NCBI GenBank assembly: GCA_038203875.1
Contig: JBBRDN010000068.1
Coordinates: 1 to 19,669 of the forward strand
Length of the DNA: 19,669 nt
Origin: CANJSG01 sp038203875
GTDB lineage: Bacteria; Verrucomicrobiota; Verrucomicrobiia; Limisphaerales; CANJSG01
Reading direction: 5' to 3'
The notes below the pieces were generated by a model that searched no databases, was not told where the DNA came from, and saw nothing but the letters and a program-made list of their open reading frames with translations. A program made the position numbers and the translations under genes. Each line of letters starts with the position of its first letter. Positions within the stretch are counted from its first letter, which is position 1. Below are positions 1-6,872 of the stretch, piece after piece.

Positions 1-111
1 GCGGAAGGAAAGCCGCAGTTCGGTGACGACGGAGAATCCCGGGCTTGCCATCGCCCGCGTGAAACGCGATCAACCGGCGCCGTCCGTTCGATCCCAAGAA
101 CACGGAAACCC

Positions 112-1224
112 ATGCCGTCGCCCTCACCCCGTCGTTGGAACATCGTCCACTCGGAGGCCTCCCCCGGCTGGGGCGGGCAGGAGCGACGCGTGCTGATCGA
201 GCTGCGCGAGTTCCGCAAACGCGGTTCGCAGATCCGCCTCATCGCCGATACGAAGAGCGAGGTCTACAAGCGGTCGGTGGCCGAGGGCTTCGAGGCGTTT
301 CCCTGTTCACCGCTCCGGCGCTGGTATGTTCGCGAGTTCATCCGCGTGCGGCGTTGGCTAGAGGAGATCAAACCCGACATCGTCAACACCCACAGCTCTC
401 GCGACGGCTGGGTCGTGGGCATGGCGGCCAAGGCGGCGGGAGTCCCCTTCGTCATCCGCTCGCGGCACTTCGACATGCCCCCGAAGACGGCGTGGCTCAG
501 CCGCATCGTCTACGCAAAACTGGCCGACCACGTCATCGCCACCAGTTCGCAGATTTCCACCGGCCTTGCCGAAGCATTCGGACTTCCGCCGGACCGCTTC
601 ACGACTTTGCCTACGGGCGTGGATCTGGACGTCTTCACGCCGGAAGGACCGAAGGCAGATTTGCGCGGAACGCGCATCCCGGCGGACGTGCCGCTGATAG
701 GGACCGTCTCCATCCTCCGGCGTGCCAAGGGGCACATCCATCTGATCGACGCGGTGAGACTGCTCATCGATGGCGGGCGAAGGGTCCACTGCTTCATCGT
801 CGGCGACGGAGGCATCCGGCCGGACATCGAGAAACACATCGTCCAGGCCGGCCTGCAGGAACACATCACCATGACGGGCAACCGCGACGATGTGCCGGCC
901 ATCATGCGTTCGCTCGACGTCCTTCTGATGCCGTCGCTCCACGAAGCCGTTCCACAGGCCGCGAACCAGGCCCTCGCTTGTGGAACGCCGGTCATCGGCA
1001 GCAACATCGGAGGCATTCCTGAAGTCATCCGCGACGGCGAAACCGGCCGGCTCGTCCCGCCCGCCGATCCGGCTGCGCTAGCGGCTGCGATCATCGCGAC
1101 GTTGGACGCCCCGGCCGAAAGCCGCCGCATGGCCCTCGCGGGTCGTGAGCGCGTGCGGCAGAACTTCAGCCTCGCCGCCATGACCGACCGCCTCGAAGCC
1201 CTTTACGCCGAGCACGTGAAATGA
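112..1224 (+). CDS. Glycosyltransferase family 4 (GT-B fold)
   Basis: This is a 370-aa cytoplasmic glycosyltransferase expected to move a sugar from a nucleotide donor to a glycan or lipid acceptor. The N-terminal acceptor domain opens with WNIVHSEASPGWGGQERR, the glycine-rich first loop of GT-B enzymes. The C-terminal donor domain (from about residue 190) has IGTVSILRRAKGHIHLIDA, FIVGDGG and the C-terminal signature HEAVPQAANQALACGTPVIG. In the E-x7-E motif the second Glu is Gln (E-AVPQAAN-Q), a variant also met in some lipopolysaccharide-type GT4 enzymes. The start has a weak GGA eight bases upstream; the frame is open to the window edge, so a longer protein cannot be excluded, but homology begins near this ATG. 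The stop overlaps the next start as ATGA, indicating translational coupling to the methyltransferase. Donor and acceptor cannot be named. Confidence 0.93.
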   Translation: MPSPSPRRWNIVHSEASPGWGGQERRVLIELREFRKRGSQIRLIADTKSEVYKRSVAEGFEAFPCSPLRRWYVREFIRVRRWLEEIKPDIVNTHSSRDGWVVGMAAKAAGVPFVIRSRHFDMPPKTAWLSRIVYAKLADHVIATSSQISTGLAEAFGLPPDRFTTLPTGVDLDVFTPEGPKADLRGTRIPADVPLIGTVSILRRAKGHIHLIDAVRLLIDGGRRVHCFIVGDGGIRPDIEKHIVQAGLQEHITMTGNRDDVPAIMRSLDVLLMPSLHEAVPQAANQALACGTPVIGSNIGGIPEVIRDGETGRLVPPADPAALAAAIIATLDAPAESRRMALAGRERVRQNFSLAAMTDRLEALYAEHVK

Positions 1225-2009
1225 GTTCCACCGCGCCACAGATCCCATTGAACCCGCGCGCCGGCTGGCTCGGCTGGTGGCCGGAGGGCGGGATACGTTC
1301 CGTGATTGATCCGGAGAACGGACGCATCCGCGCGTTCCTCAGGCAGGCCGGGGAAGAGCTTCCCGCCGGCGCGCTGGTCCTCGATGCAAGCGCAGGTATT
1401 CGGCCCTACGCGCCGCTGTTCCACCGCCAGCGCTACGAGTCGTGCGACGTGCCGGGCGGGTTCTACGAGGCGAAGCACGACTTCGAGTGTTTCCTGGATT
1501 CGATCCCCCAACCGGACGCCACCTACGACGCGATCCTGTTGACCCAGGTCCTAGAGCACGTGCCCGATCCGGCTGTCGTGCTGCTGGAGCTGAAGCGGAT
1601 ATTGAAACCAGGCGGGAAGTTTTTCCTGAGCGTGCCGCTGACCGCTCCGTTGCATGGCGAGCCGTGGCACTTCTTCCACTTCACCCACTACGGCCTGGCG
1701 GAACTCGCGCGCAGGACCGGCTGGAAAATCCGCGAGTGCGAGAAGATGGGCGGGGCGTTCTGGCTCCTGGGAAAACGCGTCGGCGATCTGCCGAGGAAGC
1801 TGATGAAGCAGGTCGATCCGTTCCGGGCGAAGCGACGCGGGCTGTCCGTTCCGGGATGCGTCTTGGCGACGGTCCTGTTCTTCCCGTTCTGGATCCTAGG
1901 CCTGCTGCTGTTGACCTTCCTCTTCCGGCCGCTCTGCTACTGGCTGGATCGTTTCGACTTCGAGAAGAGTTTCACCATCGGCTACACGGCGGTCTTCACG
2001 AAGGAATGA
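1221..2009 (+). CDS. Class I SAM-dependent methyltransferase with C-terminal membrane segment
   Basis: The 262-aa protein matches the Methyltransf_11 type. Motif I is LVLDASAGIRPYAP (usually D-x-G-x-G, here D-A-S-A-G). YDAILLTQVLEHVPDP and LKRILKPGGKFFLSVPL are the following signature strands. Around residues 212-240 a strongly hydrophobic stretch (LATVLFFPFWILGLLLLTFL) suggests a membrane hairpin or anchor. It starts inside the stop codon of the glycosyltransferase, so the two probably form one operon and act on the same glycan or lipid-linked product at the inner face of the membrane. The methyl acceptor is unknown. A class I methyltransferase is sure; the role in surface polysaccharide is inferred from the neighbour. 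Confidence 0.9.
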   Translation: MSSTAPQIPLNPRAGWLGWWPEGGIRSVIDPENGRIRAFLRQAGEELPAGALVLDASAGIRPYAPLFHRQRYESCDVPGGFYEAKHDFECFLDSIPQPDATYDAILLTQVLEHVPDPAVVLLELKRILKPGGKFFLSVPLTAPLHGEPWHFFHFTHYGLAELARRTGWKIRECEKMGGAFWLLGKRVGDLPRKLMKQVDPFRAKRRGLSVPGCVLATVLFFPFWILGLLLLTFLFRPLCYWLDRFDFEKSFTIGYTAVFTKE

Positions 2010-2179
2010 TGGTGACCGGGATCGTGCCGTGCCAAGTAGGGCGGGCGGGCCGCGATGCCGCGGTGTGCGTTAGTGGAAGCACTTGGTCGATCAGGTCACC
2101 CAATCGTAACGAACAAAGTGCCGGAGCCGCTGTGAGAAGGGTGGTGCCGTTTTCGACGCCGAACTGTCGCTTTCGACGC

Positions 2180-2197
2180 AACAACGTCGGTTGTTTT
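2180..2197 (+). terminator. Weak hairpin with U-run downstream of the GT/methyltransferase pair
   Basis: AACAAC, loop GTCG, GTTGTT gives a 6-bp stem that runs into TTTT. It lies about 170 nt after the methyltransferase stop and could end that transcript. The stem is short and partly A/T, and it sits next to transposase debris, so it could equally belong to the element. Low confidence. Confidence 0.25.
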
Positions 2198-2233
2198 GAG
2201 GGCCTTCCCGCCCACGATAGTATCTAGAGGAAA

Positions 2234-2371
2234 TTAAATTAAGCTGTAGCCACATGAGGTGAACCAGTTGAGGGCGGCCAGGGCGGCGGCGATGGCCGCC
2301 TGGAGTTCCTCCGCGGTGCGCGCCTCCGCGCCCCGCAGCAGTTCGAATGACGACGACGCCTGGCTCCATCC
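2234..2371 (-). pseudogene. C-terminal remnant of an IS630-like transposase
   Basis: Reading the minus strand from 2371 to the TAA at 2234-2236 gives about 45 codons with no start. They contain ARTAEELQAAIAAALAALN followed by WFTSCGYSLI and the stop. An alternating 'EELxxAIxxAL...WFxHCGY' ending is characteristic of IS630-type DDE transposases as I know the family. The segment between the helix and the WF...CGY end looks shortened, so even this piece may carry a deletion. Upstream (towards 2372) an in-frame TAG ends the frame, and pseudopilin sequence begins about 20 nt further on. No complete IS ends were found. The family call comes from recognising the C-terminus only. Confidence 0.5.
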
Positions 2372-2378
2372 CTACTAA

Positions 2379-2864
2379 GTGAAGCCGCTGCAGAGTTCCA
2401 CCTGTCCCGGCACGAGAAACGTCGTCCGGCCAGACACGGAAAAAAAGCCGTTCTCCACGCAGCGCTACGTGTTTGATCTGGTGGATAACGCCGTCAACAA
2501 GAAGGCCAACGGCACAAGCTACGAGATCTTTGGCACGATGGGTGATCTGACTTCCGATGGCTTCCCGATCACCATCAAGAAGACTGAAAGCTCCGTAAAC
2601 TCCAAGGTCATCCGGAGGTCGTTCGCCTCCCTGGGCTCCCGGCCAGGCGCGTCAAACATCATGCTGTTCCTCGACGCCGACGACAGCGGAAGCGAGGGGC
2701 TGGGCAGCGCCCACAACAACTGGCCCGACCCAGAGGACAACCACGGCGCCGACGGAACCAACATGAACTTCTGCGACGGCCACGCCCAGTGGATCAAACG
2801 GGCCGACTACCTGAAGGTCTTGAACCGCAGCCAGGACAGCAATCGAAAGGAACCCGGGATCTGA
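2379..2864 (+). pseudogene. 5'-truncated H-x9-DG type pseudopilin (prepilin-like, type II secretion/type IV pilus related)
   Basis: The open frame (from a GTG at 2379, 161 aa) has no prepilin signal, no leader helix and no ribosome binding site. From CPGTRNVVRPDTEK onward it resembles the C-terminal half of the large verrucomicrobial and planctomycetal pseudopilin family. It ends with LFLDADDSGSEG, DNHGADGTNMNFCDGHAQW (the H-x9-DG motif, here within DNHGA...CDGHAQW) and a polar tail. Family members normally begin with a prepilin cleavage site and an N-terminal hydrophobic helix, so roughly the first half is lost. The break lies at about 2380-2395, just beside the transposase remnant, which explains the truncation. 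Translation is doubtful. Confidence 0.7.
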
Positions 2865-2892
2865 AGGCGATCAATCGACCGCCGGGTGGTTC

Positions 2893-3804
2893 TCAATCTT
2901 TCGCCGCGAGTTCTGTAAGGAACCCGGTCTCCAGAAATCGCCGGAGGTTGCCCCCGGTGGACAGGATTTCGTTGTGGCCTTTGGACGAGTGGAGAAACAC
3001 GAGGTGGTTCGTCCGGAGTTGCGGATCTGTCACGGTCGATTCTTCGCTTACCAGAGGAGCGGTCTTTCGGGCGTCCATCGTGGCGATGAATTTCTTGGTT
3101 TCTTCCAGTGTTCCGCCGGTGTCGGCGTAGATCACGACGAATCGCCGGTCAGGGGCCGATTCAAACCACCGTTGGAAACGGTCGGTCTGACCGTAGAGCG
3201 CGTCGAACAGATACACTTCACGAACGGCTTCCGGCAGTCCGCCGGATTCGACGATCGCCGAGATCACGCGATACGCGCCGCTGTGCCCTGACAGGATGAC
3301 GCGGCCCAACCTTGCATCGCTGGGCACTCCATTCGCCTTCAGAGCGGCCATCGCTTCGGCCATGAACCGCGAGAAACCTCCGGCGTCCTCCAGTTTGCCA
3401 CCCGACGAGTCCGGCGCGTTGAGCGGACCTTCCGGGAGAATCAGCACGGCGTTGCGACGGCTGGCGGCGAACTGGCCCAGCAGGTCGAAGTCGCGCGCGG
3501 CCCCGGCGATCGAGTTCCTCCACCCGTGGAAATGGACGACGACGTCGATCTCCGTTCCGGGCTTGAACCCGCGCGGGACGAAGAACGCCGTCGAGCTGTC
3601 CGCATAGTTTTTCGCGGCCGGATAAGCGACGCCCTGGTATGTGTGGCCATTGGTCCGTGACGCGTGGGGGAACGGGGCGTTCGTGAGCGACGCCACGAAA
3701 AGCCGTCCAAGCTGCGGGACGTCCGGGAACCCGGGCTTCTCCGGCGCGCGTGACGGAGCCGCGTTCAAGAAAAGACCCACCAGAAGAAGCATGCGGACCA
3801 ACAT
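2893..3804 (-). CDS. Secreted alpha/beta-hydrolase-like protein
   Basis: About 303 aa. The ATG at 3804 is preferred over an upstream TTG (3840): it is followed by the hydrophobic LVRMLLLVGLFLNAAPSRA signal peptide, and GGAGGAG lies about 15 nt upstream. DVVVHFHGWRNS (near residue 90) is a typical oxyanion-hole strand (HG), and RVILSGHSGAYRVI (near residue 165) supplies a G-x-S-x-G-like nucleophile elbow with Ser in GHSGA. DNA context is convergent with the pseudopilin remnant. It is probably an exported esterase or a catalytically degenerate hydrolase. The substrate is not readable and the acid/His partners were not assigned. Confidence 0.8.
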   Translation of the reverse strand: MLVRMLLLVGLFLNAAPSRAPEKPGFPDVPQLGRLFVASLTNAPFPHASRTNGHTYQGVAYPAAKNYADSSTAFFVPRGFKPGTEIDVVVHFHGWRNSIAGAARDFDLLGQFAASRRNAVLILPEGPLNAPDSSGGKLEDAGGFSRFMAEAMAALKANGVPSDARLGRVILSGHSGAYRVISAIVESGGLPEAVREVYLFDALYGQTDRFQRWFESAPDRRFVVIYADTGGTLEETKKFIATMDARKTAPLVSEESTVTDPQLRTNHLVFLHSSKGHNEILSTGGNLRRFLETGFLTELAAKD

Positions 3805-3911
3805 GGCCCCAGCATGGACTCCTCCGTGTTCTGTCTGCAAACCTTGGAAGCCAAGGCCGACGGCGCTGGCGGTTTAGCGATCAGTGATCTCAGTCCTTGA
3901 GGGCAGCGAAA

Positions 3912-3939
3912 AGCCCGCCTCGATTGCTCGAGACGGGCT
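3912..3939 (-). terminator. Intrinsic terminator after the Gfo/Idh/MocA gene
   Basis: Two 12-nt arms (3912-3923 and 3928-3939; 11 of 12 pairs match) enclose the loop TTGC. On the minus strand the stem AGCCCGTCTCGA...CGGGCT is followed by TTTT. It sits about 45 nt past the stop at 3984 and should end the isomerase-GxxExxY-oxidoreductase transcript. Confidence 0.75.
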
Positions 3940-3950
3940 CTGAATCTTTG

Positions 3951-3968
3951 GCGGAGTCTCTGCTCCGC
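3951..3968. repeat. Small GCGGAG/CTCCGC palindrome
   Basis: GCGGAG, six-base spacer TCTCTG, CTCCGC: a perfect 6-bp stem between the oxidoreductase stop and the terminator hairpin. It may be part of a compound terminator or a short REP-like element. There is no U-run of its own. Confidence 0.4.
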
Positions 3969-3983
3969 ACCAGCGGGCGTTGA

Positions 3984-5135
3984 TCAGGATTTGACCTGTT
4001 TCACCTTGGTCCACTTCTTGGCCTTGGCGGAGGCGAGCACGGCGTCCACGACGTAGTCCGTGGCGAGGCCGTCCTTGAAGTCGGGCTTGCAGCCCTTGCC
4101 GTTTTCGAGGCCGCGCACGAACTCGACCATCGCGTGGATGAAGCTGTGTTCGTAGCCGAGCTGGAGGCCGGGCACCCACCAGTTGCCGCAGTAGGGATGA
4201 TCGCCGTCGCTGACGTGGACGCTCTTCCAGCCGCGTTCGGTGCCTTCGTCGGTGTAGTCGAAGATCTGGAGACGATGCAAGTCGTGCAGGTCCCACTTGA
4301 GGGACATGTTCTCGCCGTTGATCTCGAGCGTGTAGAGGGCCTTGTGGCCGCGGGCGTAGCGGGTCGATTCGAAGAGGCCGAGCGAACCGTTGTTGAAGTG
4401 GCAATGGAACAGGCAGGCATCGTCGATGCTGACCTTCTCGACCTTGCCGGTGAGGTTGTGTTTGCGTTCCTTGACGAAGGTTTCGGTCATCGCGCTCACG
4501 TCCTTGATGCCGCCGTTGAGCCACATGGCGGTGTCGATGCAGTGCGCGAGCAAGTCGCCCGTGACGCCGGACCCGGCGACCTTGGCGTCGAGGCGCCAGA
4601 GGCCGGTGCCGCCCTGGGGCAGGTCGGCGTTGATGGTCCAATCCTGGAGGAAGTTCGCGCGGTAGTGGAAGATGCGCCCGAGCTTGCCGGAATCGATGAT
4701 CTGCTTGGCGAGGACGACGGCGGGGCAACGGCGGTAGTTATACCAGACCATGTTGGCCACGCCGGCCTTCTCGATGGCCTTGAGCATCTTCTCGGCTTCC
4801 TTGGCGTTCAGACCGAGGGGCTTCTCGCAGAGGATCATCTTGCCGGCCTTGGCGGCGGCGATGGCCTGCTCGGCGTGCATGTTGTTCGGCGTGGCGATGT
4901 CGACGACGTCGATGTCGTCGCGTGCGATGAGCTTCTTCCAGTCGGTCTCGATGGATTTGTAGCCCCACTTGTCGGCGAACTCCTGCACCTTGGCGGCATC
5001 GCGGCCGCACACGGCCTGCGGGACGACCTCGTAGGAGGACGGGAAGAAGTGGTTGACCTGGTGGAAGGCGTTGCTGTGGGCGCGGCCCATGAAGCTGTAG
5101 CCGATGAGACCGATGCGGAGTTGTTTCTTTGCCAT
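3984..5135 (-). CDS. Gfo/Idh/MocA family NAD(P)-dependent oxidoreductase
   Basis: With the ATG at 5135 (MAKKQLRIG) the protein is 383 aa, normal for the family. The longer in-frame GTG or TTG extension would run into the repeat arm and is disfavoured. The Rossmann fold begins IGLIGYSFMGRAHS (residues 8-21). ILCEKPLGLNAKEAE carries the family EKP lysine (residues 104-106). The second domain has GDLLAHCIDTAMW with His198 and Asp201, matching the catalytic H-x-x-D region. These enzymes oxidise or epimerise sugars and cyclitols through keto intermediates in the cytoplasm. A xylose-isomerase-like protein lies upstream on the same strand, a frequent pairing in sugar catabolism. A GxxExxY cassette separates the two. 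Exact substrate unknown. Confidence 0.93.
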   Translation of the reverse strand: MAKKQLRIGLIGYSFMGRAHSNAFHQVNHFFPSSYEVVPQAVCGRDAAKVQEFADKWGYKSIETDWKKLIARDDIDVVDIATPNNMHAEQAIAAAKAGKMILCEKPLGLNAKEAEKMLKAIEKAGVANMVWYNYRRCPAVVLAKQIIDSGKLGRIFHYRANFLQDWTINADLPQGGTGLWRLDAKVAGSGVTGDLLAHCIDTAMWLNGGIKDVSAMTETFVKERKHNLTGKVEKVSIDDACLFHCHFNNGSLGLFESTRYARGHKALYTLEINGENMSLKWDLHDLHRLQIFDYTDEGTERGWKSVHVSDGDHPYCGNWWVPGLQLGYEHSFIHAMVEFVRGLENGKGCKPDFKDGLATDYVVDAVLASAKAKKWTKVKQVKS

Positions 5136-5144
5136 ATGGGTTGG

Positions 5145-5171
5145 TTGGCCACGAAAAGGCACAAAGAGCGC
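5145..5171 (+). repeat. Left terminal inverted repeat of the GxxExxY cassette
   Basis: 27 nt beginning TTGGCCACGAAAAGGCACAA. The reverse complement of 5601-5627 matches it at 23 of 27 positions. The outer end lies 9 nt upstream of the oxidoreductase start codon (minus strand). Confidence 0.85.
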
Positions 5172-5194
5172 AAAGGGAGACCGAGTCCCGATGG

Positions 5195-5587
5195 CTATCG
5201 GAGTTCCTGTTCGATGGCGTCGTTGAGTATGAATTTACGGATCTGAAAACGGGGCGCGCCAAAATTGATCAACAGGCCATGCTCAATGCGCGAAGCACGG
5301 AGATAACCGAGGACTTGGGCGACATGTTCGTCTGCCAGCGACCGCACGGCCTTGAGTTCGACAATTAGGCGGTTGTCCACGAACAGGTCCGCGTAAAAGT
5401 CCCCCAATAACGTCCCGTCCTCGTCATACACCTGAAGTGGATGCTGCTGCGCTACGTGGAAACCAGCTTTGCGCAGGCGATGGCACAAGGAGTTCTCGTA
5501 AATCTTCTCGAGATGTCCGTTGCGAAGATACTTGTGGGCCGCGAAGCCCGTCTCGCGGACCACGTCACAAAGCTTCAGGATGTCCAT
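5195..5587 (-). CDS. GxxExxY protein
   Basis: This 130-aa protein has the name-giving motif G24-HL-E27-KI-Y30. It is followed by LLGDFYADLFVDNRLIVELK, where D67 and E77-L-K79 fit a PD-(D/E)xK nuclease-like core. The family is small and widespread, often found with IVP-like four-helix-bundle proteins. I know of no firmly established function; the nuclease resemblance is inference. The start is well supported: AAAAGGAGGAG lies four to five bases upstream of the ATG, one of the few strong Shine-Dalgarno sequences here. The gene lies alone between 27-nt inverted repeats, in the orientation of the surrounding operon, between the isomerase stop and the oxidoreductase start. Confidence 0.92.
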   Translation of the reverse strand: MDILKLCDVVRETGFAAHKYLRNGHLEKIYENSLCHRLRKAGFHVAQQHPLQVYDEDGTLLGDFYADLFVDNRLIVELKAVRSLADEHVAQVLGYLRASRIEHGLLINFGAPRFQIRKFILNDAIEQELR

Positions 5588-5600
5588 GGCTCCTCCTTTT

Positions 5601-5627
5601 GAGCTCTTTGTGCCATTTCATGGCTAA
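5601..5627 (-). repeat. Right terminal inverted repeat of the GxxExxY cassette
   Basis: On the minus strand it begins TTAGCCATGAAATGGCACAA and pairs with 5145-5171. Mismatches fall at arm positions 3, 8, 13 and 26. Its inner end reaches to about 14 nt before the GxxExxY start codon, just upstream of the strong ribosome binding site. Confidence 0.85.
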
Positions 5628-5637
5628 GACCATTGGG

Positions 5638-6684
5638 TTACGCCTTCCATCCGTGGTTTTCGCGGACCTGGATCATGGCGGCGAGGATGTTGTTCCACGT
5701 CTCCTGTTTGCCCAGGACGTCGTTGGGAAACATGCAGCCGTCCCAGCAGATGTGCTTCAGCTTCTTGGTGACCTTGCCCGCCTTGTCGCGCAGCCAGTAG
5801 CCGGAGTCGCGGGCGATGTTGAGCTTGCCCTTCGGATCGGTGGCGAGGCAGTGGCGGCCGGTCTTCTCGTGGTCGCCGGAGCCGAAGACGGAGCCGTCGT
5901 TCTGCGCGACATGAAAGTCGATCGTCCAGGGACGGAGCGCGTCGGTCAGCTTGACCACCGCCTTGTGGAATTCGCCCGGCTCGTAGTGGTAGTTCTTCGG
6001 CACGATGCGGTGCGCCTCGGCGTTGTAGCCAAGGGTGTAGAGGTGCGTGTGCGACATGTCGGCCTGGAAGCCGACGACCTTGGGCATGTCCACGAGTTCG
6101 AGGAGCTGCACCATGTATTTCCACGAGTGCATGGCGCCCCAGCAGATCTCACCCTCGGCGGCGAGTCGTTCGCCAGCGCCCTTCGCCACCTTGCCGGCTT
6201 CGCGGAAGGTCTGGGCGATGAGTTTGGTCGTGCCCTTGGGGTCCTTGTCCCAGGCGGTCACGGCGGTGGCGGAGTCGATGCGGACGACGCCATGGGGACG
6301 GACGCCGAGTTCACGGAGCTTCGACGCGATGCGCACGGCCTTGCGGACGTGGGTGACGAAGTTGGCGCGGGCCTTCTCGTCGCCGCCGGCCGAGGCGTCG
6401 AACCAAACGGGCGCCACGACGGAGCCGACGTTGAAGCCGCGTCGGGCGATCTTCTCGGCGAGCTTCTTGATGCCGTCGTCCGAGATGTCGATGTCGACAT
6501 GCGGGTTGTAGAGGAAGAGATCCACGCCGTCGAACTTGACCCCGTTCACCTCGGCCTTGGCGGTGAAGTCGAGCATGGTGTCGAGGTCGATGAACGGCTC
6601 CGCCCCCGGGCTGCCCTTGCCGACGAGGCCGGGCCACATGGCGTTGTGAAGCTTGGGGAAATTGTTGGCTGCGGTGGTGCTCAT
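5638..6684 (-). CDS. Sugar phosphate isomerase/epimerase, xylose-isomerase-like TIM barrel
   Basis: The ATG at 6684 (MSTTAANNFPKLHNAMW) gives 348 aa. The frame stays open upstream, but that sequence is low-complexity and unlike the family. The protein reads as an AP_endonuc_2/xylose isomerase-like barrel: NGVKFDGVDLFLYN (early strand), EGEICWGAMHSW, VGFQADMSHTHLY and WTIDFHVAQNDG supply the acidic and His residues usual for a divalent metal site. Such proteins isomerise or epimerise sugars in the cytoplasm and often pair with Gfo/Idh/MocA oxidoreductases, as here. It is the first gene of the minus-strand group and shares a 188-nt divergent gap with the sulfatase. Substrate not readable. Confidence 0.9.
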   Translation of the reverse strand: MSTTAANNFPKLHNAMWPGLVGKGSPGAEPFIDLDTMLDFTAKAEVNGVKFDGVDLFLYNPHVDIDISDDGIKKLAEKIARRGFNVGSVVAPVWFDASAGGDEKARANFVTHVRKAVRIASKLRELGVRPHGVVRIDSATAVTAWDKDPKGTTKLIAQTFREAGKVAKGAGERLAAEGEICWGAMHSWKYMVQLLELVDMPKVVGFQADMSHTHLYTLGYNAEAHRIVPKNYHYEPGEFHKAVVKLTDALRPWTIDFHVAQNDGSVFGSGDHEKTGRHCLATDPKGKLNIARDSGYWLRDKAGKVTKKLKHICWDGCMFPNDVLGKQETWNNILAAMIQVRENHGWKA

Positions 6685-6760
6685 AAAAGTCTGGGGCTGG
6701 TTTCGCTGCAAAAGCGCCTTGAGGCTAAACAGCGGTCGCGGGAAAGGGGAAGAGAAACGT

Positions 6761-6775
6761 CGCGGCGAAGCCGCG
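6761..6775. repeat. GC-rich hairpin in the divergent isomerase/sulfatase promoter gap
   Basis: CGCGGC, loop GAA, GCCGCG: a perfect 6-bp stem in the 188-nt gap between two divergent starts. It could be a protein-binding palindrome or a short repeat. No convincing -35/-10 pair was identified for either gene. Confidence 0.4.
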
Positions 6776-6872
6776 AATTGAAGAAGCGCGAAGGCCAAAA
6801 CGGCGGGCATCCGGTCGCGGTTCTTCGGGTTTCGAGTTTCCCGCCAAACCGACTCGTGGCAGAACTGCCGCC

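Larger units (their letters stand above)
5145..5627 (-). mobile_element. Putative non-autonomous inverted-repeat cassette carrying the GxxExxY gene
   Basis: The 483-bp unit has 27-nt terminal inverted repeats (23 of 27 identical) and one gene. The outer ends stop 10 nt from the isomerase stop codon and 9 nt from the oxidoreductase start codon. No transposase is present and no clear target duplication was seen. Mobility is inferred from the boundary structure and from the parallel cassette at 16702-17287. Confidence 0.6.

Noticed and set aside
1..111. Tail of an upstream gene
   Set aside because: Several frames are open and one ends with TGA at 24-26, but no frame shows recognisable protein sequence in so short a stretch.
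2034..2052. AGTAGGGCGGGC as another copy of the 24-nt palindromic arm at 11704
   Set aside because: Only about 11 bases match and no opposite arm is found nearby, so a chance GC-rich match is likely.
4134..5246. 370-codon plus-strand open frame
   Set aside because: Antisense of the Gfo/Idh/MocA oxidoreductase, with low-complexity V/A/G/E composition.
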